Assembly: GCA_021740825.1 (NCBI GenBank)
Contig: JAIOZA010000007.1
Span: 1-64,000 of the forward strand
DNA from: Bacteroidia bacterium
Lineage (GTDB): Bacteria; Bacteroidota; Bacteroidia; B-17B0; Aurantibacillaceae
Direction: 5' to 3'
Length of the DNA stretch: 64,000 nt
Shown one piece after another: positions 7,600 through 16,985 of this stretch. Within the stretch, counting starts at the first letter, position 1. Every line of letters starts with the position of its first letter. Made by a program: the position numbers and the translations under genes. Below the pieces are notes generated by a model. The model saw only the letters and a list, made by a program, of their open reading frames with translations. It did no database searches and was not told where the DNA came from.

Positions 7600-8631
7600 A
7601 TGACAAAAATAAAATTCGGAGTAATTGGTCAAGGACATATTGGAAAGCGTCATGCTGAAATGGTTAGACGTAATCCAAATTGTGAACTCGTTGCTGTTTG
7701 TGATATTGCACCATTAGAAAAATTAGGTATTGATTATCTTCAAGAAAAATACTATTCAACAGTTGATGAATTATTAAACAATCATCCTGAAATTGAAGTT
7801 ATTAATGTTTGTACCCCAAATGGTTTGCATGCTGAACATGCTTTAAAAGCCTTGGATTCCAATAAGCATGTAGTTGTAGAAAAACCAATGGCGCTAAGCA
7901 AGGCAGATTGTGAAAAAGTAATTTACTCTGCTTTGTCGCATAGTAAAACGGTTTTTTGTGTGATGCAAAATCGTTATTCTCCGCCAAGTGCTTGGTTAAA
8001 AGATATTGTAACCAATAAGACTTTAGGAGATATTTACATGGTTCAATTAAATTGTTATTGGAATCGTGATGAACGCTATTATAAACCTGGTGGTTGGAAA
8101 GGAACCTCTGATTTAGATGGCGGAACTTTATTCACTCAGTTTTCACATTGGATTGATATTATGTACTGGGTATTTGGAGATATTAAAAATATTCAGGCAA
8201 AGTTTGCTGATTTTAATCACCAAAATTCAACCGCTTTTGAAGATAGTGGATTTGTTAGTTTTGATTTTGTTAATGGTGGTATGGGAAGTATTAATTACTC
8301 AACCGCCGTTTGGGATAAAAACTTAGAATCGTCATTAACTATTGTTGGAAGTAAAGGAAGTATTAAAGTTGGTGGACAATATATGGACCAAGTAGATATA
8401 TGTAATGTTAAAGATTATACCATGCCGGTTTTAGAAGAAACCAATGCTGCTAATGATTATGGCGCTTATAAAGGTTCTGCAAATAACCATCATAATGTTA
8501 TTGAAAATGTAGTTGATACAATTACTGGAAAAACTAAAATTACAACAAACGCATTAGAAGGTTTAAAAGTAGTAGATATTATTGAACGTATTTATGCGTT
8601 GCGTCCAGAATCAGTTTTGAAAAATAAATAA
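7600..8631 (+). CDS. wbpB: WbpB-like Gfo/Idh/MocA NAD-dependent oxidoreductase
   Basis: 343 codons. A Rossmann domain opens with GVIGQGHIGKRH (7-18), and the Gfo/Idh/MocA signature VVEKPMALS (92-100) follows. The C-terminal domain contains GGTLFTQFSHWIDIMYW, with the His-xxx-Asp pair used in catalysis. In the UDP-GlcNAc3NAcA pathway WbpB/WlbA oxidises C3 of UDP-GlcNAcA, and the 3-keto product is then aminated. The assignment rests on the family and on the WbpD- and WbpA-like neighbours. It starts one base after the acetyltransferase stop and ends 25 bp before the UDP-sugar dehydrogenase. Confidence 0.82.
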   Translation: MTKIKFGVIGQGHIGKRHAEMVRRNPNCELVAVCDIAPLEKLGIDYLQEKYYSTVDELLNNHPEIEVINVCTPNGLHAEHALKALDSNKHVVVEKPMALSKADCEKVIYSALSHSKTVFCVMQNRYSPPSAWLKDIVTNKTLGDIYMVQLNCYWNRDERYYKPGGWKGTSDLDGGTLFTQFSHWIDIMYWVFGDIKNIQAKFADFNHQNSTAFEDSGFVSFDFVNGGMGSINYSTAVWDKNLESSLTIVGSKGSIKVGGQYMDQVDICNVKDYTMPVLEETNAANDYGAYKGSANNHHNVIENVVDTITGKTKITTNALEGLKVVDIIERIYALRPESVLKNK

Positions 8632-8656
8632 GATTATAACTTAATAAAAAAATATT

Positions 8657-9949
8657 ATGGGAATTTATAAAGACATCGTTGATAAAAAAGCTACAATAGC
8701 AGTAATCGGTCTTGGTTATGTTGGTTTGCCAATAGCACTAGCTTTTGCTAAAAAAGTTAAAGTAATTGGATTTGATATTAATGCCAAGCGTGTTGATATG
8801 ATGAATAAAGGCATTGATCCAAGTAACGAATTAAATAAAAAAGATTTCGCTAATTCGGATATTACTTTTACTCATAAATTGGAAGACTTAAAAAAAGCTA
8901 AGTTTTTTATTATAGCTGTTCCTACTCCTATTGACGAGCATAATTTACCTGATTTAAAACCTTTAATTGGTGCTTCCAATACAGTAGGTAAAGTATTAAA
9001 AAAAGGTGATTATGTAGTTTATGAATCTACCGTTTATCCTGGTTGTACAGAAGATGATTGTATACCCGTTTTAGAGCGTGAATCTGGAATTAAATTTGTA
9101 AAAGATTTTAAAGTAGGTTATTCTCCAGAGCGAATTAATCCAGGTGATAAGGAACATACAATTACTAAAATTTTAAAAATTGTTTCTGGTTGCGATAAAG
9201 AAAGTTTAGAAGAAATTGCTAAAACTTACGAAATTATTGTTGAGCCTGGAACTCACCGTGCTTCAAGTATTAAAGTTGCTGAGGCAGCTAAGATTATTGA
9301 AAATACGCAACGTGATGTAAACATTGCATTGATGAATGAGTTATCTATCATTTTTAATAAAATGAATATTAATACTTACGATGTATTAGAAGCTGCTGGT
9401 ACAAAATGGAATTTCTTAAAATTTTCTCCTGGTTTAGTTGGTGGACATTGTATTGGCGTTGATCCTTATTATTTAACTTACAAAGCAGAGTCATTAGGTT
9501 ATCATGCCCGCGTTATCAATAGCGGTCGATATGTAAATGATAGCATGGGATTTTATGTTGCAAAAACATGCGTTAAGAAAATTATTGCTGCTGGAAAGAA
9601 CATAAGCAAATCAAAAGTATTAATTATGGGCGCTACCTTTAAAGAGGACGTAAGTGATATTCGAAATAGTAAAGTAGCAGACATTGTTAAAGAATTAAAA
9701 TCGTTTGGTGTAAAGGTTGAAATTGTTGATCCACATGCCGATTCTAACGAACTTAAACACGAATATGGTTTTGGTTTAAATAAGTTAGCAAAGGGTTATG
9801 ATGGAGTTATTGTAGCCGTTAACCACCAAGAATACAAAGCGTTAGATGAAAAATATTTCAAAACAATTTTAGCACCTAAAGGAGTTATTGTTGATATTAA
9901 AGGAATGTATAAAAATAAAATTAAAGGATTAACTTATTGGAGTTTGTAA
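8657..9949 (+). CDS. wbpA: UDP-N-acetylhexosamine 6-dehydrogenase (WbpA/TviB type)
   Basis: 430 codons. The NAD-binding motif GLGYVGLP (18-25) is followed by the central helix region with EAAKIIENTQRDVNIALMNE, and the catalytic cysteine is in GGHCIGVDPYYL (Cys265). The C-terminal UDP-binding domain has GATFKEDVSDIRNSKV. Enzymes of this group oxidise the C6 hydroxyl of UDP-GlcNAc or UDP-GalNAc to a carboxylate with NAD. The sequence looks closest to TviB/WbpO-type proteins. The neighbouring WbpB- and WbpD-like genes favour UDP-GlcNAc as substrate here, but this is inference. It is the last gene of the three-gene sugar unit. Confidence 0.88.
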   Translation: MGIYKDIVDKKATIAVIGLGYVGLPIALAFAKKVKVIGFDINAKRVDMMNKGIDPSNELNKKDFANSDITFTHKLEDLKKAKFFIIAVPTPIDEHNLPDLKPLIGASNTVGKVLKKGDYVVYESTVYPGCTEDDCIPVLERESGIKFVKDFKVGYSPERINPGDKEHTITKILKIVSGCDKESLEEIAKTYEIIVEPGTHRASSIKVAEAAKIIENTQRDVNIALMNELSIIFNKMNINTYDVLEAAGTKWNFLKFSPGLVGGHCIGVDPYYLTYKAESLGYHARVINSGRYVNDSMGFYVAKTCVKKIIAAGKNISKSKVLIMGATFKEDVSDIRNSKVADIVKELKSFGVKVEIVDPHADSNELKHEYGFGLNKLAKGYDGVIVAVNHQEYKALDEKYFKTILAPKGVIVDIKGMYKNKIKGLTYWSL

Positions 9950-10049
9950 TGATTAAAGATAAACGAATCAGGATTTATGAGTAATCTATCTCAAATTTTT
10001 TATCATTTATCATTCATCTTTTATCCTGAAAATTAAAAAATAAAATAAC

Positions 10050-10703
10050 TTGTCCTATAAACTAAGTGGATTAAATCCCGAACAACAATTTTCATTAAAT
10101 GATGGTAAACTATTACCTTTAATGGAAGAGTTTTATACCATTCAGGGCGAAGGTTATAACACTGGTAAACCAGCTTATTTTATAAGAATTGGTGGTTGTG
10201 ATGTTGGCTGCCATTGGTGTGATGTGAAAGAGAGTTGGGACGCTAGTTTACATCCTTTAACTACAACCGAAAAAATTTTAGAAAATGTTTTAGAAAGTAA
10301 AACACCAGCTGTAGTTGTTACAGGAGGTGAACCTCTAATTTATAATTTGGTTTATTTGACAGAACTTTTAAAGCAACATAACATTCAAACTTATATTGAA
10401 ACTTCAGGGTCTTACCCATTAACTGGAAATTGGGATTGGATTTGTTTATCTCCTAAAAAAACAATGTTACCTAAAGAAGAAAATTATAAGGCGGCTCATG
10501 AGTTAAAAATTATTGTGTTTAATAAACATGATTTTTTTTGGGCCGAAGAACAAGCGCTGAAAGTATCAAAAGATTGTTATTTATATTTGCAGCCAGAGTG
10601 GAGCAAACGCCATGAAATTACTCCTTTAATTGTAGAATATGTAAAACAAAATCCTCGTTGGATGATTTCTTTACAGACTCATAAGTACATTGATATTCCT
10701 TGA
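10050..10703 (+). CDS. queE: 7-carboxy-7-deazaguanine synthase (radical SAM)
   Basis: 217 codons. The cluster motif is C50-x3-C54-x2-C57 in GGCDVGCHWCDVK, preceded by EEFYTIQGEGYNTGKPAYFIRI; VVTGGEPL follows. QueE converts 6-carboxytetrahydropterin to 7-carboxy-7-deazaguanine in queuosine synthesis. The start is probably the TTG at 10050, because the stop TAA at 10041 lies just upstream in frame and the next in-frame ATG (10122) would remove family-conserved residues. Twelve bases up to and including this TTG recur exactly at the TTG start of the ABC ATPase gene (29031). It lies 100 bp after the sugar genes and is probably transcribed separately. Confidence 0.9.
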   Translation: MSYKLSGLNPEQQFSLNDGKLLPLMEEFYTIQGEGYNTGKPAYFIRIGGCDVGCHWCDVKESWDASLHPLTTTEKILENVLESKTPAVVVTGGEPLIYNLVYLTELLKQHNIQTYIETSGSYPLTGNWDWICLSPKKTMLPKEENYKAAHELKIIVFNKHDFFWAEEQALKVSKDCYLYLQPEWSKRHEITPLIVEYVKQNPRWMISLQTHKYIDIP

Positions 10704-10729
10704 TTATTTTAATTGTTTTATTATAAAAA

Positions 10730-11983
10730 TTAATCTTCAATATTGTACTCATTAATTTTTCTGTACAAGGTTCGTTCACTAATTCCTAACTCTTGTGAAG
10801 CATATTTTCGTTTACCTTTATGTTTCTTAAGTGCTTTCTTTATCATGTCAATTTCTTTGTCTTGAAGTGATAATGATTCTTCCACTACAATTGGTTGATT
10901 AAATCCTAATGGATTATCTTTTACAATAATAGGATTATGAACTTTTACCTCATTAACATTTGATACAATTGGAAAATTATTATCGTTATTATATAATTTA
11001 TTAATGGTTTGTAAATCATCCGATGGCAAATTACCCATGGAGCTACCTCCACCTTGCACAATACTGTGAACGACTTTCTTTAAATCGTTCAAATCTTTTT
11101 TCATATCAAACAACACCTTATACAATAAATCTCGCTCATTCATTTCTGAGGATGATGAAGCACCAAATACAGTATTTGTAATTGCTGGTAATGAGCTTGA
11201 ATTATAATTTGGAAGATATAGCAATAAACCTTCAATAGTAATTTCTCTTTCTTTTTCTATGATGGAAATTTGCTCTGTTATATTTTTTAGTTGTCTAATA
11301 TTACCTGGCCAATAATAGTTTACTAATGCTAGTTCGGCTTCGCCGCTTAATTTAACTGCTGGCATTCGGTATTTAGTTGCAAAATCGCTAGCAAACTTCC
11401 TAAACAATAAATAGATGTCTCCTTTTCTTTCTCGCAAAGGAGGCAAATTAATTGGAACAGTATTTAAACGGTAATATAAATCTTCTCTAAATTTACCCTT
11501 TTCAATTGCCAGATTAAAGTTAATATTTGTTGCTGCTACAACTCTCACATTTGTTTTTTGCACCTTGCTGCTTCCCACTCTAATATATTCACCTGTTTCT
11601 AAAACGCGCAGCAAACGTGCTTGCGTTGTTAAGGGTAATTCACCAACTTCATCTAAAAAAATAGTACCACCATCAGCAACTTCAAAATAACCTTTTCTTG
11701 CTTCGTGCGCACCAGTAAATGAACCTTTTTCGTGGCCAAATAATTCGCTATCAATTGTTCCTTCAGGAATAGCACCGCAGTTTACGGCGATGTATTGGCC
11801 ATGTTTACGCGCACTATTTTGATGAATTATTTGTGGAAAAACTTCTTTACCTGTTCCGCTTTCGCCATTTATTAATACGTTTAAATCCGTCGGTGCTACT
11901 TGGCGAGCAACTTCAATAGCTCTTTCTAATAAAGGATTACTTCCAATTATTCCAAATCGCTGTTTTATATCTTGTAATGTCAT
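10730..11983 (-). CDS. Sigma-54-dependent transcriptional activator (AAA+ and Fis-type HTH)
   Basis: 417 codons. The AAA+ domain starts almost at the N-terminus, with Walker A GESGTGKE (40-47), the sigma-54 contact loop GSFTGA (87-92, usually GAFTGA), Walker B TIFLDEV (107-113) and the arginine-finger region FREDLYYRLN. There is no receiver or GAF input domain. A low-complexity linker (about 255-370) leads to a C-terminal Fis-like helix-turn-helix, GKRKYASQELGISERTLYRK. It would open sigma-54 promoters by ATP hydrolysis, with activity set by expression or a partner protein. It lies 40 bp after the four-helix-bundle gene and has its own -7 box. Confidence 0.92.
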   Translation of the reverse strand: MTLQDIKQRFGIIGSNPLLERAIEVARQVAPTDLNVLINGESGTGKEVFPQIIHQNSARKHGQYIAVNCGAIPEGTIDSELFGHEKGSFTGAHEARKGYFEVADGGTIFLDEVGELPLTTQARLLRVLETGEYIRVGSSKVQKTNVRVVAATNINFNLAIEKGKFREDLYYRLNTVPINLPPLRERKGDIYLLFRKFASDFATKYRMPAVKLSGEAELALVNYYWPGNIRQLKNITEQISIIEKEREITIEGLLLYLPNYNSSSLPAITNTVFGASSSSEMNERDLLYKVLFDMKKDLNDLKKVVHSIVQGGGSSMGNLPSDDLQTINKLYNNDNNFPIVSNVNEVKVHNPIIVKDNPLGFNQPIVVEESLSLQDKEIDMIKKALKKHKGKRKYASQELGISERTLYRKINEYNIED

Positions 11984-12002
11984 TTTGTGTTTGCTATTAG
12001 AT

Positions 12003-12010
12003 CAAAGATA
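12003..12010 (-). promoter_or_regulatory. -7 promoter element of the sigma-54 activator gene
   Basis: The minus strand reads TATCTTTG (TAnnTTTG) here, 19 nt before the start codon at 11983 and just after the stop of the upstream gene. The activator can therefore be transcribed apart from miaB. Confidence 0.5.
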
Positions 12011-12023
12011 AAAGTATTAAGTA

Positions 12024-12395
12024 TCAAGATTTGATAATCGTTACTTCCAATGTTTCTCTAAAAGAGAAAATCATGTTTTTTAACTCTGACAATTCTTTTA
12101 ATAAATTGTTTCTTAATTCTTCTTTTCCAAATTTTCTTCGGTCACAAATGATAATGTGAGTTCCTAATTCAAAACATGAACCAAGCGAAGTAGTAACATA
12201 TTCTGCAAAATGTTTCTTGGTTCTTTTCCCGCAACCTTCGGCTATATTAGCAGGTACTGAGCATGCGCATCTTATTATTTGTGATTTCAGATTAAAACGT
12301 TCATCTTGTGGCAAATCTCCAACGTAGTCATAACATAAATCAACCAAATCAATCGAGCGTTTCCAAATTTTCAAATCTTTATAATTGTGAGCCAT
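12024..12395 (-). CDS. Four-helix-bundle protein (23S rRNA intervening-sequence protein family)
   Basis: 123 codons. The N-terminal YKDLKIWKRSIDLVDLCYDY and the central RCACSVPANIAEGCGKRTKKHF agree with the S23/four-helix-bundle family, first named for proteins encoded inside intervening sequences of 23S rRNA genes. Here it stands alone between miaB (53 bp upstream) and the sigma-54 activator (40 bp downstream), on the same strand. The function of free-standing members is unknown. Similar genes are often scattered in Bacteroidota genomes, so this may be a mobile or accessory insertion in a conserved housekeeping region. Confidence 0.88.
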   Translation of the reverse strand: MAHNYKDLKIWKRSIDLVDLCYDYVGDLPQDERFNLKSQIIRCACSVPANIAEGCGKRTKKHFAEYVTTSLGSCFELGTHIIICDRRKFGKEELRNNLLKELSELKNMIFSFRETLEVTIIKS

Positions 12396-12448
12396 ACATT
12401 AAATAAAACCAATCTTTAATCTTAATACTTACTTCTTTTTACTTTTTT

Positions 12449-13873
12449 TTAAACGCATTCTCCTATCAAAGTTCCACTAGTACAACTCGTAATTAAAACA
12501 TTTACATAATCGCCTTTTTTTAAATTTCCTTTTGGGAAAACTACAACAGTATTTTGAGTATTTCTACCACTCATCATTTCAGTTGATTTTTTTGATACAT
12601 TTTCTACTAAAACCCTGTATACTTTTCCAACTCCTTGTTTAGTGCGTATTTCGCTATGCTTACGCTGCATATCTACAATTTCTGTTAAACGTCGACTTTT
12701 GACGTCAGAAGGAATGTCATCTTCAAATTTACGTTCAGCTAACGTTTTAGGGCGTTCGCTATATGAAAACATATATGCAAATTCATATTTTACATCTTCC
12801 ATTAAAGATAATGTATCTTGATGTTGTTCTTCTGTTTCTCCGCAAAAACCAGTAATAATATCTGCGCTAATGCCAGCATCGGGCAAAATACGACGAATCG
12901 CAGCTATTCTATCCAAATACCATTCACGTGTGTAACCTCTATTCATTTTCTCTAATATGTCACTGTTACCGCTTTGAACCGGCAAGTGAACATACTTACA
13001 AATATTTTCATATTTAGCCATCATGTGCAATACATCATCGCCCATATCTTTAGGGTGTGAGGTTGAATAGCGAACTCTTAAATCTGGATTAATCAAAGCC
13101 ACCATTTCTAATAACTCTGCAAATGTGGTTGAGTTTGCTTTTTGTTCGTCGGTTAAAGTTTCTTTTTTTAATCCTCCACCGCTCCATAAATAAGAGTTTA
13201 CATTTTGACCTAATAAAGTTACTTCTCTGTAACCCTTATCAAAGGCTTCTTTACATTCTCTAACAATTGTTTCTGGCTCTCTGCTTCTTTCTCTTCCTCT
13301 TGTAAATGGAACTACGCAAAAGCTGCACATATTATCGCAGCCACGCATAATGCTTACAAAAGCACTTACACCGTTATGATCTAAACGAACGGGCGCTATA
13401 TCTGCATAGGTTTCTTCTTTACTTAAAATAACATTAATAGCTTGCTGTCCACCTTCAGCAACTGCAATTAAATTAGGTAAATCTCGGTAGGCATCAGGGC
13501 CAACCACCATATCAACTAATTTTTCCTGCTCTAAAAATTGATGCTTTAAACGTTCGGCCATGCAACCTAATACGCCAATTAAGAGGTTTTTGTTTGTTTT
13601 TTTAATCTTTTTATAATCATGTAAACGCTGGCGAACCCGCGATTCTGCATTTTCACGAATAGCACAAGTATTTACAAATATTAAATCAGCCTCCTTGTAA
13701 TTTGAAGTTGTGGTGTAACCTTTATCAATTAAAATTGAAGCTACAATTTCGCTATCTGCAAAATTCATTTGGCAACCGTAACTTTCCAAAAACAGTTTTT
13801 TTTCACCTATTTTATTAGTTTCAATAATTAATGCTTCGCCTTGTTTAGATTCGTCTATTATTTTATTCTCCAT
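12449..13873 (-). CDS. miaB: tRNA-2-methylthio-N6-dimethylallyladenosine synthase
   Basis: 474 codons from the ATG at 13873. The frame also has a TTG nine bases upstream, but the ATG fits the -7 box better. The N-terminal methylthiotransferase domain has cysteines at about 34, 70 and 104 (SYGCQMN, NTCAIRE, LGCMAER) for the auxiliary cluster. The radical SAM motif [21 protein letters not shown] has Cys179, 183 and 186. A TRAM domain closes the protein. The enzyme adds a methylthio group to i6A37 of tRNAs. It is the first gene of a minus-strand group. Confidence 0.95.
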   Translation of the reverse strand: MENKIIDESKQGEALIIETNKIGEKKLFLESYGCQMNFADSEIVASILIDKGYTTTSNYKEADLIFVNTCAIRENAESRVRQRLHDYKKIKKTNKNLLIGVLGCMAERLKHQFLEQEKLVDMVVGPDAYRDLPNLIAVAEGGQQAINVILSKEETYADIAPVRLDHNGVSAFVSIMRGCDNMCSFCVVPFTRGRERSREPETIVRECKEAFDKGYREVTLLGQNVNSYLWSGGGLKKETLTDEQKANSTTFAELLEMVALINPDLRVRYSTSHPKDMGDDVLHMMAKYENICKYVHLPVQSGNSDILEKMNRGYTREWYLDRIAAIRRILPDAGISADIITGFCGETEEQHQDTLSLMEDVKYEFAYMFSYSERPKTLAERKFEDDIPSDVKSRRLTEIVDMQRKHSEIRTKQGVGKVYRVLVENVSKKSTEMMSGRNTQNTVVVFPKGNLKKGDYVNVLITSCTSGTLIGECV

Positions 13874-14188
13874 AGCAATCAATAAAAATGCAAAGGTAAT
13901 GCTTTGTTATGACATTTTGACACATTAACCATTTTTCACACTATTAAACTGATATCTTTTTATTTTTATTCAAATGTCTAATATTCAATAATTTATAAAT
14001 GAAAATAGATGCGATTTGTTAGTAGTCTAATTACAACTGTAAATAAAAATTAGGTTTATTCGAATAAATTTTTTTTTCTTTGCACACTTTTAAGAAATTA
14101 AATGTTCTAAAAAAAAGGATAAATAACCTGTTTTTTTGAATTATTTTTTAAAAAAATTGAACTTTATACTTATATATATTAAACATAC
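13874..14188. other. Divergent promoter region between miaB and topA
   Basis: A 315-bp AT-rich stretch. The minus strand has TACCTTTG (complement of 13891-13898), a match to TAnnTTTG ending 17 nt before the miaB ATG. On the topA side only a partial box (TTCTTTG near 14076-14082) is visible. I see no reading frame or RNA gene. Confidence 0.45.
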
Positions 14189-16831
14189 ATGGCAAAGAAT
14201 TTAATTATTGTTGAGTCCCCTGCTAAGGCAAAAACCATTGAAGGATTTTTAGGAAAAGATTTTATGGTGAAGTCAAGTTTTGGACACATTAGAGATTTAG
14301 TGAAAAAAGGATTTGGTGTTGATATAGATAATAATTTTACACCAACTTACGAAGTTCAGCCTGATAAAGAAAAAGTAATTGCCGAATTAAAAAAAATATC
14401 AAAGGGAGCTGAAATGGTTTGGTTAGCATCCGATGAGGATAGGGAAGGAGAGGCAATAAGCTGGCATTTATATGAAACTTTAGGTTTAAATAAAAAAAAC
14501 ACCAAACGAATTGTTTTTCATGAAATAACCAAGCCTGCAATTTTAGCCGCCATAGAAAATCCTCGCGAAATTGATATCAATTTAGTAAATGCACAACAAG
14601 CTCGTAGGATATTAGATAGATTAGTTGGTTTTGAATTATCTCCTATTTTATGGCGCAAAGTTAAACCTAGTTTATCAGCAGGACGCGTGCAATCGGTTGT
14701 TGTGCGATTAATTGTTGAGCGTGAGAGAGAAATTCAGCAATTCGTTTCTACTTCTGCTTACAAAGTATCTGCTTTATTTAAAGTTGGAACTGGAATTTTA
14801 AAAGCAGAATTAGATAAACGTTATTCAACTGAAGCAGAAGCTTTAGCATTTTTAGAAAAATGTAAAATAGCATCTTATACAATTGAAAGTTTAGAAACTA
14901 AACCTGCTAAACGTTCTCCAGCTGCACCTTTTACTACTTCTACATTGCAACAAGAAGCTGCTCGTAAATTAGGATTTTCGGTAGCTCAAACCATGCAGGT
15001 TGCTCAGCGATTATATGAAGCGGGTAGGATTACTTACATGAGAACTGACTCCGTTAATTTATCGGAAACTGCTATGGATCAAGCAAACAAAGCTATTAAC
15101 GATAACTACGGCGCTAAATATTACAATCCTCGTAAGTATAAAACTAAAAGTAAGGGAGCACAAGAAGCGCATGAAGCAATTCGTCCTACTTACATAGACA
15201 GAACAGTAATTGATGGAGAACGCAACGAAATACGTTTATATGACTTAATTTGGAAACGCACTATTGCATCGCAAATGAGTGATGCTGAATTAGAAAAAAC
15301 AACGGCAAAAGTTAAAGTGAGTGGAGCCACTGAGTTATTTGTAGCTCAAGGAGAAGTTTTGAAATTTGATGGTTTTTTAAAAGTATATATTGAGGGAACT
15401 GATGATGAGCAAACGGATGAAGATAATTCATCAATGTTACCTCCTATGAAAGTTGGTGAAAATTTAGAAAGTCAAGAAATTTCTGCAACGCAGCGCTTTA
15501 CCCATCACCCTGCTCGGTATTCGGAAGCAAGTTTAGTTAAAAAATTAGAAGAGTTAGGTATTGGTCGCCCTTCAACTTATGCTCCAACAATCAGCACCGT
15601 TCAAAAACGTAATTATGTTGAGAAAACGGATAGAGAAGGCTCTCCACGAAACTATGTGAATTTAAAATTAGTAAAGCAAAATTTATCGAGAGAAATAAAA
15701 ACAGAAAATACAGGTGCGGAAAAATCAAAATTATTCCCAACTGATATTGGTATGGTTGTGAACGACTTCTTATTTAAATATTTCCCAAGTATTTTAGATT
15801 TTAATTTTACAGCTAAAGTTGAGGAAGAATTTGATGAAATTGCCGATGGTAACTTAGATTGGCAAAAAATGTTAGGAGACTTTTACCATCCATTTCATAA
15901 AAATGTTGAAAACACTATGGAAAATAGTGAGCGTGCAAGTGGCGAGCGAATATTAGGAATTGACCCAGAAAGTGGAAAGCAAATTACGGTGCGCGTTGGA
16001 CGTTTTGGTCCTTTAGCTCAAATTGGAGAAACTATTGAAGACTCCGATGAAAAACCTCGCTTTGCTAGTTTAAGAAGAAATCAAAGTATTGAAACTATCA
16101 CTTTAGATGAAGCAATAGATTTATTTAAACTTCCTATGAATTTAGGATTTTATGAGGATAAAGAAGTAATTATTGGTGTCGGTAGATTTGGACCTTATGT
16201 GAAATTTGGGGAAGCGTTTATTTCAATTCCAAGAACCACAGACCCATTATTAATTGATATGGAACAGGCCATTGAAATTATAAAAGAAAAGGAATTAGCT
16301 GATTCGCCGGTTGCACATTATCAAGGTAAAGGTGTAACAAAAGGTAAAGGTCGTTTTGGCCCATTTATTAAATATGAAGGCTTATTTATTAATGTTCCAA
16401 GAGCGTATGATTTTAATAATTTATCGCAAAGTGACATTAACGAATTAATTGAAAAAAAATTAGATAAAGAAGCTAATCGTTATATTCAAAATTGGCCAGA
16501 AGAGAAAATATCTATTGAGAATGCGCGCTGGGGACCACAAATTAAGTTTGGCAAATTAATGTTGAAGCTAATTAAAAACGGAGGTGGAAAATTTACATCT
16601 GAAGAATTATCGGAACTAACTTTAGAGTCAGTTAAAGCTATGATTATTGCACAAGTGCCTAAAGCATTTGATAAAAAAGGAACGAAAAAAGCGGCGCCAA
16701 AAAAAGCAAAAGTTGTAAAGTTGGCAACCGATAAAGCGCCTGCAAAAAAAGGGATTGTAAAGAAAGCTGCAAGCAAAAAATCGACCCCTAAGAAAGTATC
16801 GGCAAAAAAGACGACTTCTGTTAAAAAATAA
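14189..16831 (+). CDS. topA: DNA topoisomerase I
   Basis: 880 codons. The N-terminal TOPRIM domain starts NLIIVESPAKAKTIEGFLG and includes the acidic SDEDREGEAISWHL. The active-site tyrosine is Tyr283 in GRITYMRTDSVNLS. The C-terminal half carries repeated glycine-rich units (RFGPLAQIGE, RFGPYVKFGEAF, RFGPFIKYEGLF, WGPQIKFGKL) in place of the cysteine zinc fingers of E. coli TopA. The last 50 or so residues are a lysine/alanine-rich tail. The enzyme relaxes negative supercoils through a 5'-phosphotyrosine intermediate. The gene appears monocistronic. Confidence 0.96.
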   Translation: MAKNLIIVESPAKAKTIEGFLGKDFMVKSSFGHIRDLVKKGFGVDIDNNFTPTYEVQPDKEKVIAELKKISKGAEMVWLASDEDREGEAISWHLYETLGLNKKNTKRIVFHEITKPAILAAIENPREIDINLVNAQQARRILDRLVGFELSPILWRKVKPSLSAGRVQSVVVRLIVEREREIQQFVSTSAYKVSALFKVGTGILKAELDKRYSTEAEALAFLEKCKIASYTIESLETKPAKRSPAAPFTTSTLQQEAARKLGFSVAQTMQVAQRLYEAGRITYMRTDSVNLSETAMDQANKAINDNYGAKYYNPRKYKTKSKGAQEAHEAIRPTYIDRTVIDGERNEIRLYDLIWKRTIASQMSDAELEKTTAKVKVSGATELFVAQGEVLKFDGFLKVYIEGTDDEQTDEDNSSMLPPMKVGENLESQEISATQRFTHHPARYSEASLVKKLEELGIGRPSTYAPTISTVQKRNYVEKTDREGSPRNYVNLKLVKQNLSREIKTENTGAEKSKLFPTDIGMVVNDFLFKYFPSILDFNFTAKVEEEFDEIADGNLDWQKMLGDFYHPFHKNVENTMENSERASGERILGIDPESGKQITVRVGRFGPLAQIGETIEDSDEKPRFASLRRNQSIETITLDEAIDLFKLPMNLGFYEDKEVIIGVGRFGPYVKFGEAFISIPRTTDPLLIDMEQAIEIIKEKELADSPVAHYQGKGVTKGKGRFGPFIKYEGLFINVPRAYDFNNLSQSDINELIEKKLDKEANRYIQNWPEEKISIENARWGPQIKFGKLMLKLIKNGGGKFTSEELSELTLESVKAMIIAQVPKAFDKKGTKKAAPKKAKVVKLATDKAPAKKGIVKKAASKKSTPKKVSAKKTTSVKK

Positions 16832-16985
16832 TTTAGTTTAAAATTTATTTTTGCATCAGTACTTGTTGAGTTAATTCACCTTAGCACACTCGTCATGCAA
16901 ATAATTATTTTAGTATAATATTCTTAATACTTATAAATCTAATTACTAATTAATGTAAATTTACTTGCAGTAAAATTTAAAAGTA

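Noticed and set aside
16486-16776. 96-codon minus-strand frame inside the topA 3' end
   Set aside because: It is the antisense of the lysine-rich TopA tail and has low-complexity composition.
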